NCBI GenBank assembly: GCA_964571815.1
Contig: CAZNDN010000061.1
Span: forward strand, 1 to 22,762
DNA from: CAZNDN01 sp964571815
GTDB taxonomy: Bacteria > Fibrobacterota > Chitinivibrionia > Chitinivibrionales > WJKA01
DNA: 22,762 nt
Direction of reading: 5' to 3'
The position numbers and the translations under genes were made by a program. Shown here one piece after another: positions 1 to 7,590 of this stretch. Positions within the stretch are counted from its first letter, which is position 1; each line of letters begins with the position of its first letter. The notes under the pieces were generated by a model that searched no databases, was not told where the DNA came from, and worked only from the letters and a program-made list of their open reading frames with translations.

Positions 1-438
1 GGCGGCCGCCGGATCACGGTGCGCAAGGCGGAGACCAACACCCCTTTGTATTTCAGAGAGGGCGCCTGTATTCCGCTGCAGAGGGGAGTGGCGGTGAGCA
101 ATCGGAAGAATCTCTTCGAGGTTGACCTGTTGTGCGCCGGCCGCGGGAGGGGCGAAAGCACGTATGTGTACGAGGCCGACGACGGTGAGAGCTACGCGTA
201 CCGGCGGGGAATAACGAGCCGATATCGAATCGACTTTTCCGTAACGGGACGGGAGAAAGGAGCTGTGCGGATCGATGAAGAGTGTGCGGCGGCCGGGGTC
301 TGTTCGTTCTCGATCTGTACGCCCACCCGCCTGGAGGGTATGACGCTCTATGTCAACGGCGCAAAGAAGCGCTTGAGTCCGAGCAGAGCCGGCCCGGATC
401 GCACGGGCATGCCGTGTGCGTTGTGGTTCTGGAAGTGA
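1..438 (+). CDS. C-terminal end of a GH31-like glycoside hydrolase (partial)
   Basis: The reading frame is open from the first base of the window, so the gene's start and catalytic domain lie outside. The visible 145 residues carry the pattern PLYFREGACIPLQ, which matches the conserved "REGSIIPL" strand after the catalytic barrel of family 31 alpha-glucosidases. It is followed by YVYEADDGESYAYRRG, which resembles the "YEDDGETYAYEKG" strand of the GH31 C-terminal beta-sandwich (DUF5110-like). GH31 enzymes hydrolyse or transfer alpha-linked glucose or xylose units. The catalytic aspartates cannot be seen here, so substrate and localisation are unknown. The gene converges on the DUF3160 gene with 198 bp between the stops. 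Family assignment is by motif memory; another glycosidase with a similar C-terminal sandwich is possible. Confidence 0.62.
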   Translation, partial: GGRRITVRKAETNTPLYFREGACIPLQRGVAVSNRKNLFEVDLLCAGRGRGESTYVYEADDGESYAYRRGITSRYRIDFSVTGREKGAVRIDEECAAAGVCSFSICTPTRLEGMTLYVNGAKKRLSPSRAGPDRTGMPCALWFWK

Positions 439-636
439 AGCGTGTGGAGTGAAAGTACAAGGTTCAAAGGTCAACGGACAAGAAAAGCAGAGACAGCCTG
501 TAAGGTGCAGTAGTCGATCATCCATTGTGAGTGCCACCGGCGCGACACTTTGCGGATGGATTCAGTCAGTTAATCACCGTGAGTGCGTTCGGAGGGCGGA
601 AATGGTCTTGCAGTTCAGTGCAGTGATAGTATCGCT
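439..636. other. Convergent intergenic gap, no gene seen
   Basis: This 198-bp stretch lies between two converging stop codons. I found no stem-loop followed by a T-run on either strand and no short frame with a ribosome binding site. It should contain the transcription ends of both neighbours, but no intrinsic terminator is evident. Confidence 0.6.
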
Positions 637-3207
637 TCACCTGAGCACCACGAAATTACCGTTGATTGACTCCGCTCCCGTCTGAACCGAGAGAAGATAC
701 CGGCCTGCGGCAAGTCCGGTCTTGTCGACAGTCACGGCCGACAGCGTTGATCCGGTGCGTGGAAGCGCCCTGGAAAAGACGGCCTTGCCGCGGTGATCAA
801 AGATTCTTAATCTGCCCGAGCCGCGGTCGGGGCTGGGATAGACAATAGTGACCTTTCGACCCTCGTTGACTATTCCGGCCGTCGCGCGGCCCGTCACGGG
901 TATCGGCCCGGCCGCGGTTTCTCCATCGTACACAACCCCCGGCAGACGTCGCCCCTTCGACAGCGCAGTGCCGTCGGCGGAGACCAGGTACTCGTTGACC
1001 CAGTCCGGCCGCGGAGGACACGTTCCTTCTCTCACCACAGCCGCCCACTCCTCGTCGGTCAGACGCTTGAAATCGGAGCTTGTCTTTTCGTAGTATGAGA
1101 AGACCGGGCCGGTGAATGCCGTGAGCTTTCCGTTGGAGGACGAAGATGGTGCGATGAATACCCCGAGATTGATTTTGCCGGTACCCACATGCAGAACCTT
1201 TCCGACCGGAGCGCCGCCACGATCGGTCGGCTGCGTATGGACATCGGCGATGGTGTAATCTCCCCGCGCCGCGTCCGCCATGTGGTAGTACATCTCGGCA
1301 TACCAGCCCGAAAACGGCGGCGCTCCGCTGCCGCCTTGCACGAAGAGCATTCCCTGCAGAAATACTCTGTCGGTTTCCGCAAAAGCTTCGCCGGCAAGCT
1401 CTTTTCGTGCCAGCATCTCGAGTCTGTTCATGACCAGTTCCAGGCGGTTCATATAGTTGACGACGCGGTTCATGGAATAGCTGTTATCATTGGCAAAATG
1501 CCCGAAATAGGCCGCGGACGTGCGTGCGAAGGAGGCGATCTGCGCGTAGAAGTCAGGATACGGCTCGATGTAGCTGTGCGGAAAGGAGCACATGGTACCA
1601 CCCGTGTAACTCTGTTTGGCATACAGGAGGTTATCGTGCCGAAGCTGTGCCCACGATGCGCACTGCGTGTTGAGCTTCTCCTGGTGCCACGCGACGGTTG
1701 TCATGAAAAACGGGAGTGGCGATTGATCGGCGGGAGGATTGAGCCGGCGTATCGCGTTCAGCCACACATTGTAAAGAGACTGCCCCCAGAAAGCCTCATC
1801 GTACGAATCTACCAGATAGCGCTGCGCGGCCAACTGGGGGGCGTAATGGTAGCGCTCCACCTCCTCCCGTATCAGCGGCAGGGCATCGTCGTTGCCCAGC
1901 ACGAACATGGCATCGAGCGGGTCCGGCATGGGACGCCATACTTTTTCACCGTTGTGGATTATGCGGTCGTAGACCACATTGGCCGGAATGTAGGAGTCGA
2001 TAATGAACCGCTGCCCCATCAGGCGGAAGGATACGGGGAGAGCATCCGGTTTGTCGGCATAAGGATCCACTACAAAGAAGTTGGACATGATTTTCTGATG
2101 TACTTCGGGGTCACTCTGTACAGTGCTTTGGAACTGCTCCAGAGCCGGTTTGTCGGTAAGTGAGGAGGGATCGACACCCGTGTTGTCGCAGATCCGTTTC
2201 AACTCATTCGGCGTCAGATTGTCTGATTCTCCGACCAGGAACGTCAGGATTTCATCGATTCGGTCAAGCAACGGCCGGCCTTGTGCGATGTCCAGGAGTT
2301 CATTGCACATCACTGCGCCGATGGTCATGCGTTGTATGTCCTCCCGCACCTGTGGATTGTCCGGATTCCATTCGAGAATATCGGGAGGAACGGTTAGCAG
2401 GAAGTCTATCCTGCCCAGCCACATCATGGTCTGAAAATAGGTGCTCAGATTCGGGACACGGTCCATTTCGTAGCGGCTGAGGGTATAATGCCCCCGCACG
2501 GTGAACTGGCTGAAATCGATTTTGCGGCTTGTCTCCGAAAACAGTGGCATGAAGGTCATTTTTTCCGCGGTAATTGCATCCATTACTCGTGTGAAGCTCT
2601 CCTGCTTCACAAACCGGCATGGCTGGTCCCGGCCGTGGAGCAGAGACCGGGCGACCGTGAGGTAGAGATCGATGTCCTCCACGGCTTGACTGATGAGAGG
2701 ATCGTCCGGAAGCGTCCGGGCGTATTCAGGAAGGTTCTGATACATGCGCTCCAGCAGCGTGTCCAGAGTCGGAATGAGAAGGATGCGTTCGATATCCTGG
2801 AGAATCGCGTCGTACGACATGTGCAGAGCATGGAGAACCGCATCGGTGGTTACAAAGACCGGAAGGTCTTTGGCGTAGATATCATGGAAGGCGCGTCCGA
2901 ATGTCCCGAACGAAAGACGCTCAGTAACCACGAAATGGTGGTGCCCCAGTTTCCTCAGCTCATCGGGGGTCAGGCTCAGACTGTCGGTCACCGAGTCCAG
3001 GTAGGCGATTTTTCCCTCGATCTCCTCTGTCTGAGAGGTGTAGTACCGGCCGGACGGCTTGTGACGGTTAGCAAGGTGCGAAGCCGGGAGGTCTCTGTTG
3101 TCATTCCTGAATGTTTCGTATGCGGTGAGGTCAGCGGCATCGATTCCGGCACACAGGGCCAGCGCGATCAGCCCCGGCACAAAGGAAACGGATTTGATAT
3201 GCATCAT
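637..3207 (-). CDS. Exported DUF3160 protein with a type IX-like C-terminal sorting tail
   Basis: The protein is 856 residues from this start. It opens with a signal peptide (MMHIKSVSFVPGLIALALCAG...), so it leaves the cytoplasm. Most of the chain matches what I recall of DUF3160 (Pfam PF11369), a large family of unknown function: SFGTFGRAFHDIYAKDLPVFVTTDAVLHA near the N-terminus and an AQRYLVDSYDEAFWGQSLYNVWL-like helical core, described here in overlapping pieces. The last 80 or so residues form a separate small beta domain (LRIFDHRGKAVF ... GLAAGRYLLSV ... NFVVLR), the usual look of C-terminal sorting domains in T9SS-bearing phyla. The start is set by AAGGAGG directly before two adjacent ATGs at 3207 and 3204; the second gives better spacing. 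A TTG-initiated extension to 3282 is less likely because it would put coding sequence before the signal peptide. Confidence 0.82.
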   Translation of the reverse strand: MMHIKSVSFVPGLIALALCAGIDAADLTAYETFRNDNRDLPASHLANRHKPSGRYYTSQTEEIEGKIAYLDSVTDSLSLTPDELRKLGHHHFVVTERLSFGTFGRAFHDIYAKDLPVFVTTDAVLHALHMSYDAILQDIERILLIPTLDTLLERMYQNLPEYARTLPDDPLISQAVEDIDLYLTVARSLLHGRDQPCRFVKQESFTRVMDAITAEKMTFMPLFSETSRKIDFSQFTVRGHYTLSRYEMDRVPNLSTYFQTMMWLGRIDFLLTVPPDILEWNPDNPQVREDIQRMTIGAVMCNELLDIAQGRPLLDRIDEILTFLVGESDNLTPNELKRICDNTGVDPSSLTDKPALEQFQSTVQSDPEVHQKIMSNFFVVDPYADKPDALPVSFRLMGQRFIIDSYIPANVVYDRIIHNGEKVWRPMPDPLDAMFVLGNDDALPLIREEVERYHYAPQLAAQRYLVDSYDEAFWGQSLYNVWLNAIRRLNPPADQSPLPFFMTTVAWHQEKLNTQCASWAQLRHDNLLYAKQSYTGGTMCSFPHSYIEPYPDFYAQIASFARTSAAYFGHFANDNSYSMNRVVNYMNRLELVMNRLEMLARKELAGEAFAETDRVFLQGMLFVQGGSGAPPFSGWYAEMYYHMADAARGDYTIADVHTQPTDRGGAPVGKVLHVGTGKINLGVFIAPSSSSNGKLTAFTGPVFSYYEKTSSDFKRLTDEEWAAVVREGTCPPRPDWVNEYLVSADGTALSKGRRLPGVVYDGETAAGPIPVTGRATAGIVNEGRKVTIVYPSPDRGSGRLRIFDHRGKAVFSRALPRTGSTLSAVTVDKTGLAAGRYLLSVQTGAESINGNFVVLR

Positions 3208-3257
3208 TCCTCCTTGAGGTGGTGAACCCGAAAGAAAAGGCCGGAACGAATTCTCTC

Positions 3258-3265
3258 GCAATTGC
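3258..3265. repeat. GCAATTGC palindrome, copy 1
   Basis: This is a perfect 8-bp palindrome just upstream of the DUF3160 ribosome binding site. An identical core occurs at 3328-3335; the two centres are exactly 70 bp apart. It could be an operator half of a looped pair, or chance in a gap of this size. Confidence 0.35.
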
Positions 3266-3325
3266 CGTACCACATGCGACAAAATCTACCGGGTAGCTCT
3301 TTTGCTAATATACTACGCGATGAAC

Positions 3326-3337
3326 CAGCAATTGCTG
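3326..3337. repeat. CAGCAATTGCTG palindrome, copy 2
   Basis: This perfect 12-bp palindrome contains the same GCAATTGC core as 3258-3265. It sits a few bases upstream of the leftward TATATT, where a regulator of the DUF3160 gene could bind. No known operator consensus is recognised. Confidence 0.4.
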
Positions 3338-3370
3338 CTTTGCAGTGCGAGCCGCAGGTGTGTCATTTGC

Positions 3371-3420
3371 GGGAATGTGGGTCTCATTTCGGGGACTGGT
3401 TCCCCGGGCATGTGGGTGTC
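3371..3420 (+). repeat. Direct repeat flanking a small hairpin
   Basis: GGGAATGTGGGTCTC at 3371-3385 recurs as GGGCATGTGGGTGTC at 3406-3420 with two mismatches, a 35-bp period. Between them is an inverted repeat, CGGGGA (3390-3395) and TCCCCG (3401-3406), with a 5-base loop. No T-run follows, so it is not an intrinsic terminator; protein binding is the more likely role if it has one. Confidence 0.35.
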
Positions 3421-3459
3421 GGGATGCGGTCGGGATCGGGTTTCAACAGTGCAGGATTG

Positions 3460-3479
3460 TTGACGGGTTTTCACGTCAA
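3460..3479. repeat. TTGACG / CGTCAA inverted repeat
   Basis: TTGACG at 3460-3465 and CGTCAA at 3474-3479 are perfect 6-bp arms around an 8-base spacer. The size and symmetry suit a dimeric transcription factor site. It lies about 100 bp upstream of the TATATT hexamer of the rightward gene. Confidence 0.3.
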
Positions 3480-3650
3480 TGAGAGTGCACTGCCGGTTGT
3501 TTCAGCCGGTCTGTCCCGTTCGCTCCCCGTAACGTATCCCCACCCCCCCGCCAAATAGGTATATTGTAGCCGTTGTCGCCGCGGGCGCGTGTGGAGCGGC
3601 GGCGGCAAGGAGCGAGGGGAGTAGTCCAATCACCTCACAAAGGAGGTATT

Positions 3651-5060
3651 ATGAGGTTCAAAGGAGTGGGGGCAGCGTGTGCCGTAGCGGTGTGCTGTGC
3701 CGGAGGGCTGTGGGCACAGAATGCGCGGGTCGATGCGATGGGGGGAGTGCTGCCGGTTATTGACGACATGATCGACATTGCCGACAATCCCGCCTACGCA
3801 AACAACTACGAAGAGGCGCTGCAGGCAACAATCTCACCGGGTGTGGGGCCGCTGGTGGGCGTGAAAGAGGCGAGCGACATGATGTGCGCGGGGTTGTATT
3901 ACGATGCCAACCGGGTGCTGGACGACGACGTGTATACCTATCTTCTCAACACCGTTTTGACCGGAGGAGGCAGCAGCATTACGTCGCCCGTGGCCGCCGA
4001 TGTCGATCCTATCCCGCATGTTCTTCTGGGTCTGGATCTTGATGCGGCGAAGTTCGGGCTGGATCTGTTCTGGGAACGGGCGTTCTATCGCTCGAAGGTC
4101 GAGGACGAAGCGGCGGGTGTGACGACGACCACGGAGATGTCCGGGACATTCTCACACCTCGGGTTTGTTGCCGGCATGCTTCTTGACAGCGACCTCATTC
4201 CCATGGCCGCAACGCTGGCGTTTGGCCTTCCCCGCATGAGCGGCAATTTCAGCGGAGCAACCGAACAAGACGCCAAGACCGAAAATGGGCTCTCGCTTGA
4301 TGCTTCCTATGAAGTGTTCCCGGAGCTGCTGTACCTGGATTGGACAGCCGGAATTGCCGCCGGAATGCTCATGTATCAGGGGTCCTTCGAGAGCGCGGGG
4401 ACTTCGACGAAATACAGCGCCCACAGGGTGATATCGACGGAACTGTACGGAGGGTTCGAAAAGCAGCTCGATCCCGGCGTGCTCCTGGCCACGTACGGCT
4501 ACCTTTCGTTTGCAAACGATCTGACCGAGCCGGACAATATTACCGCAGCCACGTATAATGCCGACGGCGGCAACAATACGTCGATCAACACGGTCGGATG
4601 GGGTATCAGCGCCGGTCTGGAAAAGACCTGGGACGACCTGAAGCGGTTCGATGAAGTACAGGGACGGTGCGGGCTTACGTATGCCGCCGTGGACACAATC
4701 GAGCGCAACGACGGCGCGGCGGGCGGCAACTCCTACGAGTCCCGCGAAAAGCGCCCCACGGCGCGCGGCGGATTCAACGCTACGCTGGGCGGCGGGTTCG
4801 GCAAGGGGATGTTCCAATTCGACCTGCAGCTCAGTCCCACGGCGCTGGTCAACACGTTCAAGCTGATCAACGGCACGTCGACGACCAACGATATGGTTAA
4901 GGTGACCGCGACCTTCGATTTCAACAAGCTCGGCGGCGGAGGAGGCGGTACCGATTTCAGCACCCCCAGCTACACGCCTGCTCCCGAGCCCTCGTTTACT
5001 CCCGCTTCCGAAGAGACGGAGGAGACGGAATCCGAGGACGATGAAGGCTTCAGTTTTTGA
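3651..5060 (+). CDS. Beta-barrel outer-membrane protein with Gly-rich linker and acidic tail
   Basis: The protein is 469 residues. Residues 1-22 (MRFKGVGAACAVAVCCAGGL...) form a signal peptide, ending near AQNARVDAMGG. The opening after cleavage resembles envelope barrels whose N-terminus reads "R..gmGG....DD...i..NPA"; here it is DDMIDIADNPAYANNYEEA. The body alternates hydrophobic and polar residues with many Gly and aromatic residues, as in transmembrane beta strands. Near residue 425 a run of glycines leads to a Pro/Ser/Thr segment and a very acidic tail ending in Phe (DDEGFSF). The start is fixed by AAAGGAGG 5 bases upstream; the in-frame extension to 3573 has no such site. Its last 20 bp overlap the start of the alcohol dehydrogenase gene. 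Role unknown: porin, assembly factor or adhesin are all possible. Confidence 0.68.
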   Translation: MRFKGVGAACAVAVCCAGGLWAQNARVDAMGGVLPVIDDMIDIADNPAYANNYEEALQATISPGVGPLVGVKEASDMMCAGLYYDANRVLDDDVYTYLLNTVLTGGGSSITSPVAADVDPIPHVLLGLDLDAAKFGLDLFWERAFYRSKVEDEAAGVTTTTEMSGTFSHLGFVAGMLLDSDLIPMAATLAFGLPRMSGNFSGATEQDAKTENGLSLDASYEVFPELLYLDWTAGIAAGMLMYQGSFESAGTSTKYSAHRVISTELYGGFEKQLDPGVLLATYGYLSFANDLTEPDNITAATYNADGGNNTSINTVGWGISAGLEKTWDDLKRFDEVQGRCGLTYAAVDTIERNDGAAGGNSYESREKRPTARGGFNATLGGGFGKGMFQFDLQLSPTALVNTFKLINGTSTTNDMVKVTATFDFNKLGGGGGGTDFSTPSYTPAPEPSFTPASEETEETESEDDEGFSF

Positions 5061-6027
5061 GCGTGCGGGACAACCCCTGCGGGTCGTGGACATGCCGGTT
5101 CCGGCTCCCGGCCCGCATCAATCCCTCCTCCGCGTGATGGCCTGCGGCGTATGCCGCACCGATCTTCATGTGATTGACGGCGAGTTGTCCGACCCCAAAC
5201 TTCCGCTGGTACCCGGCCACCAGATAGTCGGCACGGTTGAGCAGGTGGGCGAAGCGGTCACCGGGTTCTCACCGGGCGACCGTGTGGGCGTACCATGGCT
5301 TGGCTCCACGTGCGGCAGGTGTGCGTACTGCCGCGACGGCAGGGAGAATCTCTGCGACAATGCGCGTTTTACCGGCTATCACCTCGACGGCGGATTTGCG
5401 GAGTACACGGTCGCCGACGAGCGCTACTGCTTTCCGATCCCCGGGGATTACCCCGATACACAGGCCGCTCCGCTTCTGTGCGCGGGTCTGATCGGCTATC
5501 GTTCGTTTCGGATGTGCGGTGAAGCGCGCCGAATCGGTTTCTACGGATTCGGCTCGGCCGCGCACATTGTCGTGCAGGTAGCCACGTACCTGAACCGCGA
5601 GGTGTACGCCTTCACAAGGCCCGGTAACAGGGAGGGGCAGGAGTTTGCCCGACACATGGGAGCGGCATGGGCCGGCGATTCCGATACAACTCCACCGGAG
5701 CTGCTCGATGCGGCAATCATATTCGCACCGGTCGGCGAGCTGGTACCGCACGCGTTGAAAGCCCTGCGCAAGGGCGGGACCGTGGTGTGTGCGGGTATCT
5801 ACATGAGCGACATCCCGTCATTTCCGTACGAGCAGCTCTGGAATGAGCGCGAACTGCGCTCGGTAGCGAATCTTACGCGGCGTGACGGGGAGGAGTTCCT
5901 GCGGCTTGCGCCGCGGGTGCCGGTGCATACCGAAATCACCACCTACTCCCTCGAACAGGCTCAACAGGCCCTGGATGATCTCAGAAACGGCAGGGTGATC
6001 GGTTCGGCGGTTATCACGGTGTCGTGA
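5041..6027 (+). CDS. Zinc-dependent alcohol dehydrogenase, TIGR02822-like subfamily
   Basis: This 328-residue medium-chain dehydrogenase/reductase has the normal length for the family. Catalytic-zinc ligands are visible as C38 (in ACGVCRTDLH), H60 and C147. The structural zinc is held by C91, C94, C97 and C105. The nucleotide-binding turn reads RRIGFYGFGSAAH (163-175), the pattern I associate with the "zinc-binding alcohol dehydrogenase family protein" TIGR02822 rather than the usual GxGxxG. It should oxidise alcohols or reduce aldehydes with NAD(P)H in the cytosol; the true substrate cannot be read from sequence. An oddity is GHQ in place of the common GHE after the zinc His. The ATG lies inside the preceding reading frame, 20 bp before its stop, with GAGG 4 bases upstream, which suggests translational coupling. 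Confidence 0.85.
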   Translation: MKASVFERAGQPLRVVDMPVPAPGPHQSLLRVMACGVCRTDLHVIDGELSDPKLPLVPGHQIVGTVEQVGEAVTGFSPGDRVGVPWLGSTCGRCAYCRDGRENLCDNARFTGYHLDGGFAEYTVADERYCFPIPGDYPDTQAAPLLCAGLIGYRSFRMCGEARRIGFYGFGSAAHIVVQVATYLNREVYAFTRPGNREGQEFARHMGAAWAGDSDTTPPELLDAAIIFAPVGELVPHALKALRKGGTVVCAGIYMSDIPSFPYEQLWNERELRSVANLTRRDGEEFLRLAPRVPVHTEITTYSLEQAQQALDDLRNGRVIGSAVITVS

Positions 6028-6217
6028 GACGGGATTGCGTAGAAGCGTGCGGGAAAAGATATTTTAATCTACGTAAGAATTTGCACCGACGTGTTGACCA
6101 CTCAGCGAGATGCATGTTGAGCCGTTTCGAGGTATGAGGACGCGTTCACGGGTTTCCGAAACCGGCGGGACGGCGGTCGGCGCGGAGGACTTACCATTCA
6201 AACCGGTGGAGGACAGG
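6028..6217. other. Gap of 190 bp, probable leader of the next gene
   Basis: An AT-richer patch at 6059-6080 holds TATTTT and TTTAAT hexamers, but the only -35 candidate (TTGCGT) is 19 bases away from TATTTT, so the promoter call is weak. A small stem GGTTT/AAACC with a 3-base loop lies at 6151-6163. No terminator for the dehydrogenase gene is evident. Confidence 0.35.
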
Positions 6218-7519
6218 ATGAGACGAATCAGGTGGTCGCTCCGGATACTGGCGGTGAGTGCGGGGGTGATGACGGCACTTGCCGCGGACAATATCGATGT
6301 TGTGGACATTTCGGAGCCTGAAGATGTTATTCTGCCGAGGATGGTTCCCAATGCGGTCGATGTCCGTGGAATTGGCATGGGGAAGATGGGTGTTGCTCTT
6401 GCCGAAGGGGCTCACGGCATTTTTGTCAACCCCGCGATTCCGGCGTCGCTTGAAAAAAGCGCCGTGCAGGCCGGCGGGCGATTGAAATTCGGAACGGTCA
6501 CCGATGAATACGCCGAGAGCAGATTTCCGGGCTCGGAAGCGCGCGAAAAACTCAGTGTGAAGCCGACCAACGTTGCGGCGGCGGTTCCGATAATCATCCC
6601 GGCCTTGCCGCTGTCCCTGGCTGCCGGTGTGGGGTATCATTCGGCGTACGATTTTACGGAGAAGCTTTACAGCACGTCCGCGGGCAGCGAACGCACGACT
6701 CGAATCCGGGGCGGTCTGGAACTGGTTTCTCCTGTCGTTTCGGTGGGGTTGATGGACAGGTACTTCTTCGGGGTCGCGGTGAATCTGTCGGTTTTCAACA
6801 AGCTCACGGTGAAACAGGAAAACGCGCTTCGACCTGAGGAGACGGAAGAATTTGACGGCAGCGCCGCCTACGCGACGTTGGGTGTGCTGGCCAAGCCCAT
6901 CGAGCACCTGACGGTAGGCGTGGGATACCAGCCGCACTTCGAGTGGGATTACGAACAACAGAATTACGAAGTGGCGCGGGTTCTTTCCGTGGGCGCGTAT
7001 TATCAAATCATGGAACAGCTCGGTGCAGGAGTTGAACTGCAGCCTCGCCTCCTGAGCGAACTGACCCGTGAAGACGGCAAGTTTGACAACGGCATTGCCC
7101 TCCGCGGCGGCGCGGAGTACCTGCTCGGTCCCGTCGCTTTGCGGGCAGGCGGTTTCTATGAGGCGGTACCGCGCACGGATATTGACCAGAGCACGGGCAT
7201 TGTCGGCGATGAGCCGGAGTATATCGCAGGCGCCGGCCTTGGTATCGGCCTGCCGATCGAGATGGTTCGCGTTGATGTGGCCGGCACCTGGACCCGGTTT
7301 GCGCGCGAGGAAACGTATTTCAACGATACTCGAACGGCTACCGAGACATTCGCGTACGCCGAAAACGACTACCGTGTCGACCTGGGCGTCTCGGTCGAAC
7401 TTCCCGCGCTTGCGTTCAAGGAACGGACGTTCGAGGACGTGACGCCGGACACGACCCTGGGACCGGCGATTGAAGAACCGGGCCGCCGCAAGCCCATATA
7501 CGGCCCCGAAGATATGTAG
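6218..7519 (+). CDS. PorV/FadL-like outer-membrane barrel protein
   Basis: The protein is 433 residues. It begins with a signal peptide (MRRIRWSLRILAVSAGVMTALAA). The mature N-terminal segment RGIGMGKMGVALAEGAHG followed by IFVNPAIPA matches the hallmark of the PorV/PorQ/UPF0164 and FadL-type barrels, in which a Gly-rich hatch strand precedes "aladdasai..NPAgla". The remainder alternates polar and apolar residues with aromatic girdle-like positions, as in a barrel of about 14 strands. Some relatives carry hydrophobic molecules across the outer membrane; PorV works in type IX secretion. Which applies here is not known. The start is fixed by GGAGGACAGG before ATG. The ATG at 6110 in the same frame has no such site and would bury the signal peptide. 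The C-terminus (KPIYGPEDM) does not end in an aromatic residue. Confidence 0.68.
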   Translation: MRRIRWSLRILAVSAGVMTALAADNIDVVDISEPEDVILPRMVPNAVDVRGIGMGKMGVALAEGAHGIFVNPAIPASLEKSAVQAGGRLKFGTVTDEYAESRFPGSEAREKLSVKPTNVAAAVPIIIPALPLSLAAGVGYHSAYDFTEKLYSTSAGSERTTRIRGGLELVSPVVSVGLMDRYFFGVAVNLSVFNKLTVKQENALRPEETEEFDGSAAYATLGVLAKPIEHLTVGVGYQPHFEWDYEQQNYEVARVLSVGAYYQIMEQLGAGVELQPRLLSELTREDGKFDNGIALRGGAEYLLGPVALRAGGFYEAVPRTDIDQSTGIVGDEPEYIAGAGLGIGLPIEMVRVDVAGTWTRFAREETYFNDTRTATETFAYAENDYRVDLGVSVELPALAFKERTFEDVTPDTTLGPAIEEPGRRKPIYGPEDM

Positions 7520-7590
7520 TATCTTTCGGTGGAGTTTCTTTCGTCCCTCCGATGTTCTCTCCGTTCGCGCCGGGTGAGGGGGCGAGACTG

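Larger units (their letters stand above)
3208..3650. promoter_or_regulatory. Divergent control region between DUF3160 and an outer-membrane protein gene
   Basis: No convincing gene lies in these 443 bp; a 98-codon open frame (3262-3558) has no ribosome binding site and no recognisable sequence. Both flanking genes start outward with good AAGGAGG sites, so promoters for both must lie here. A TATATT hexamer occurs on the plus strand at 3560-3565, about 85 bp before the rightward gene, but without a good -35. On the minus strand a TATATT faces left around 3308-3313, also without a good -35. Several palindromes and repeats are listed separately. A factor-dependent promoter on one or both sides would explain weak core elements. 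Confidence 0.55.

Noticed and set aside
1189..2163. Rightward 324-codon open frame
   Set aside because: It is antisense to the DUF3160 coding sequence, which has a signal peptide, strong ribosome binding site and known family.
3262..3558. 98-codon rightward frame in the divergent region
   Set aside because: It has no ribosome binding site, no recognisable sequence, and overlaps the palindromes and the leftward leader.
4152..5093. Leftward 313-codon open frame
   Set aside because: It is antisense to the barrel protein gene, with an Arg-rich shadow composition and no ribosome binding site.
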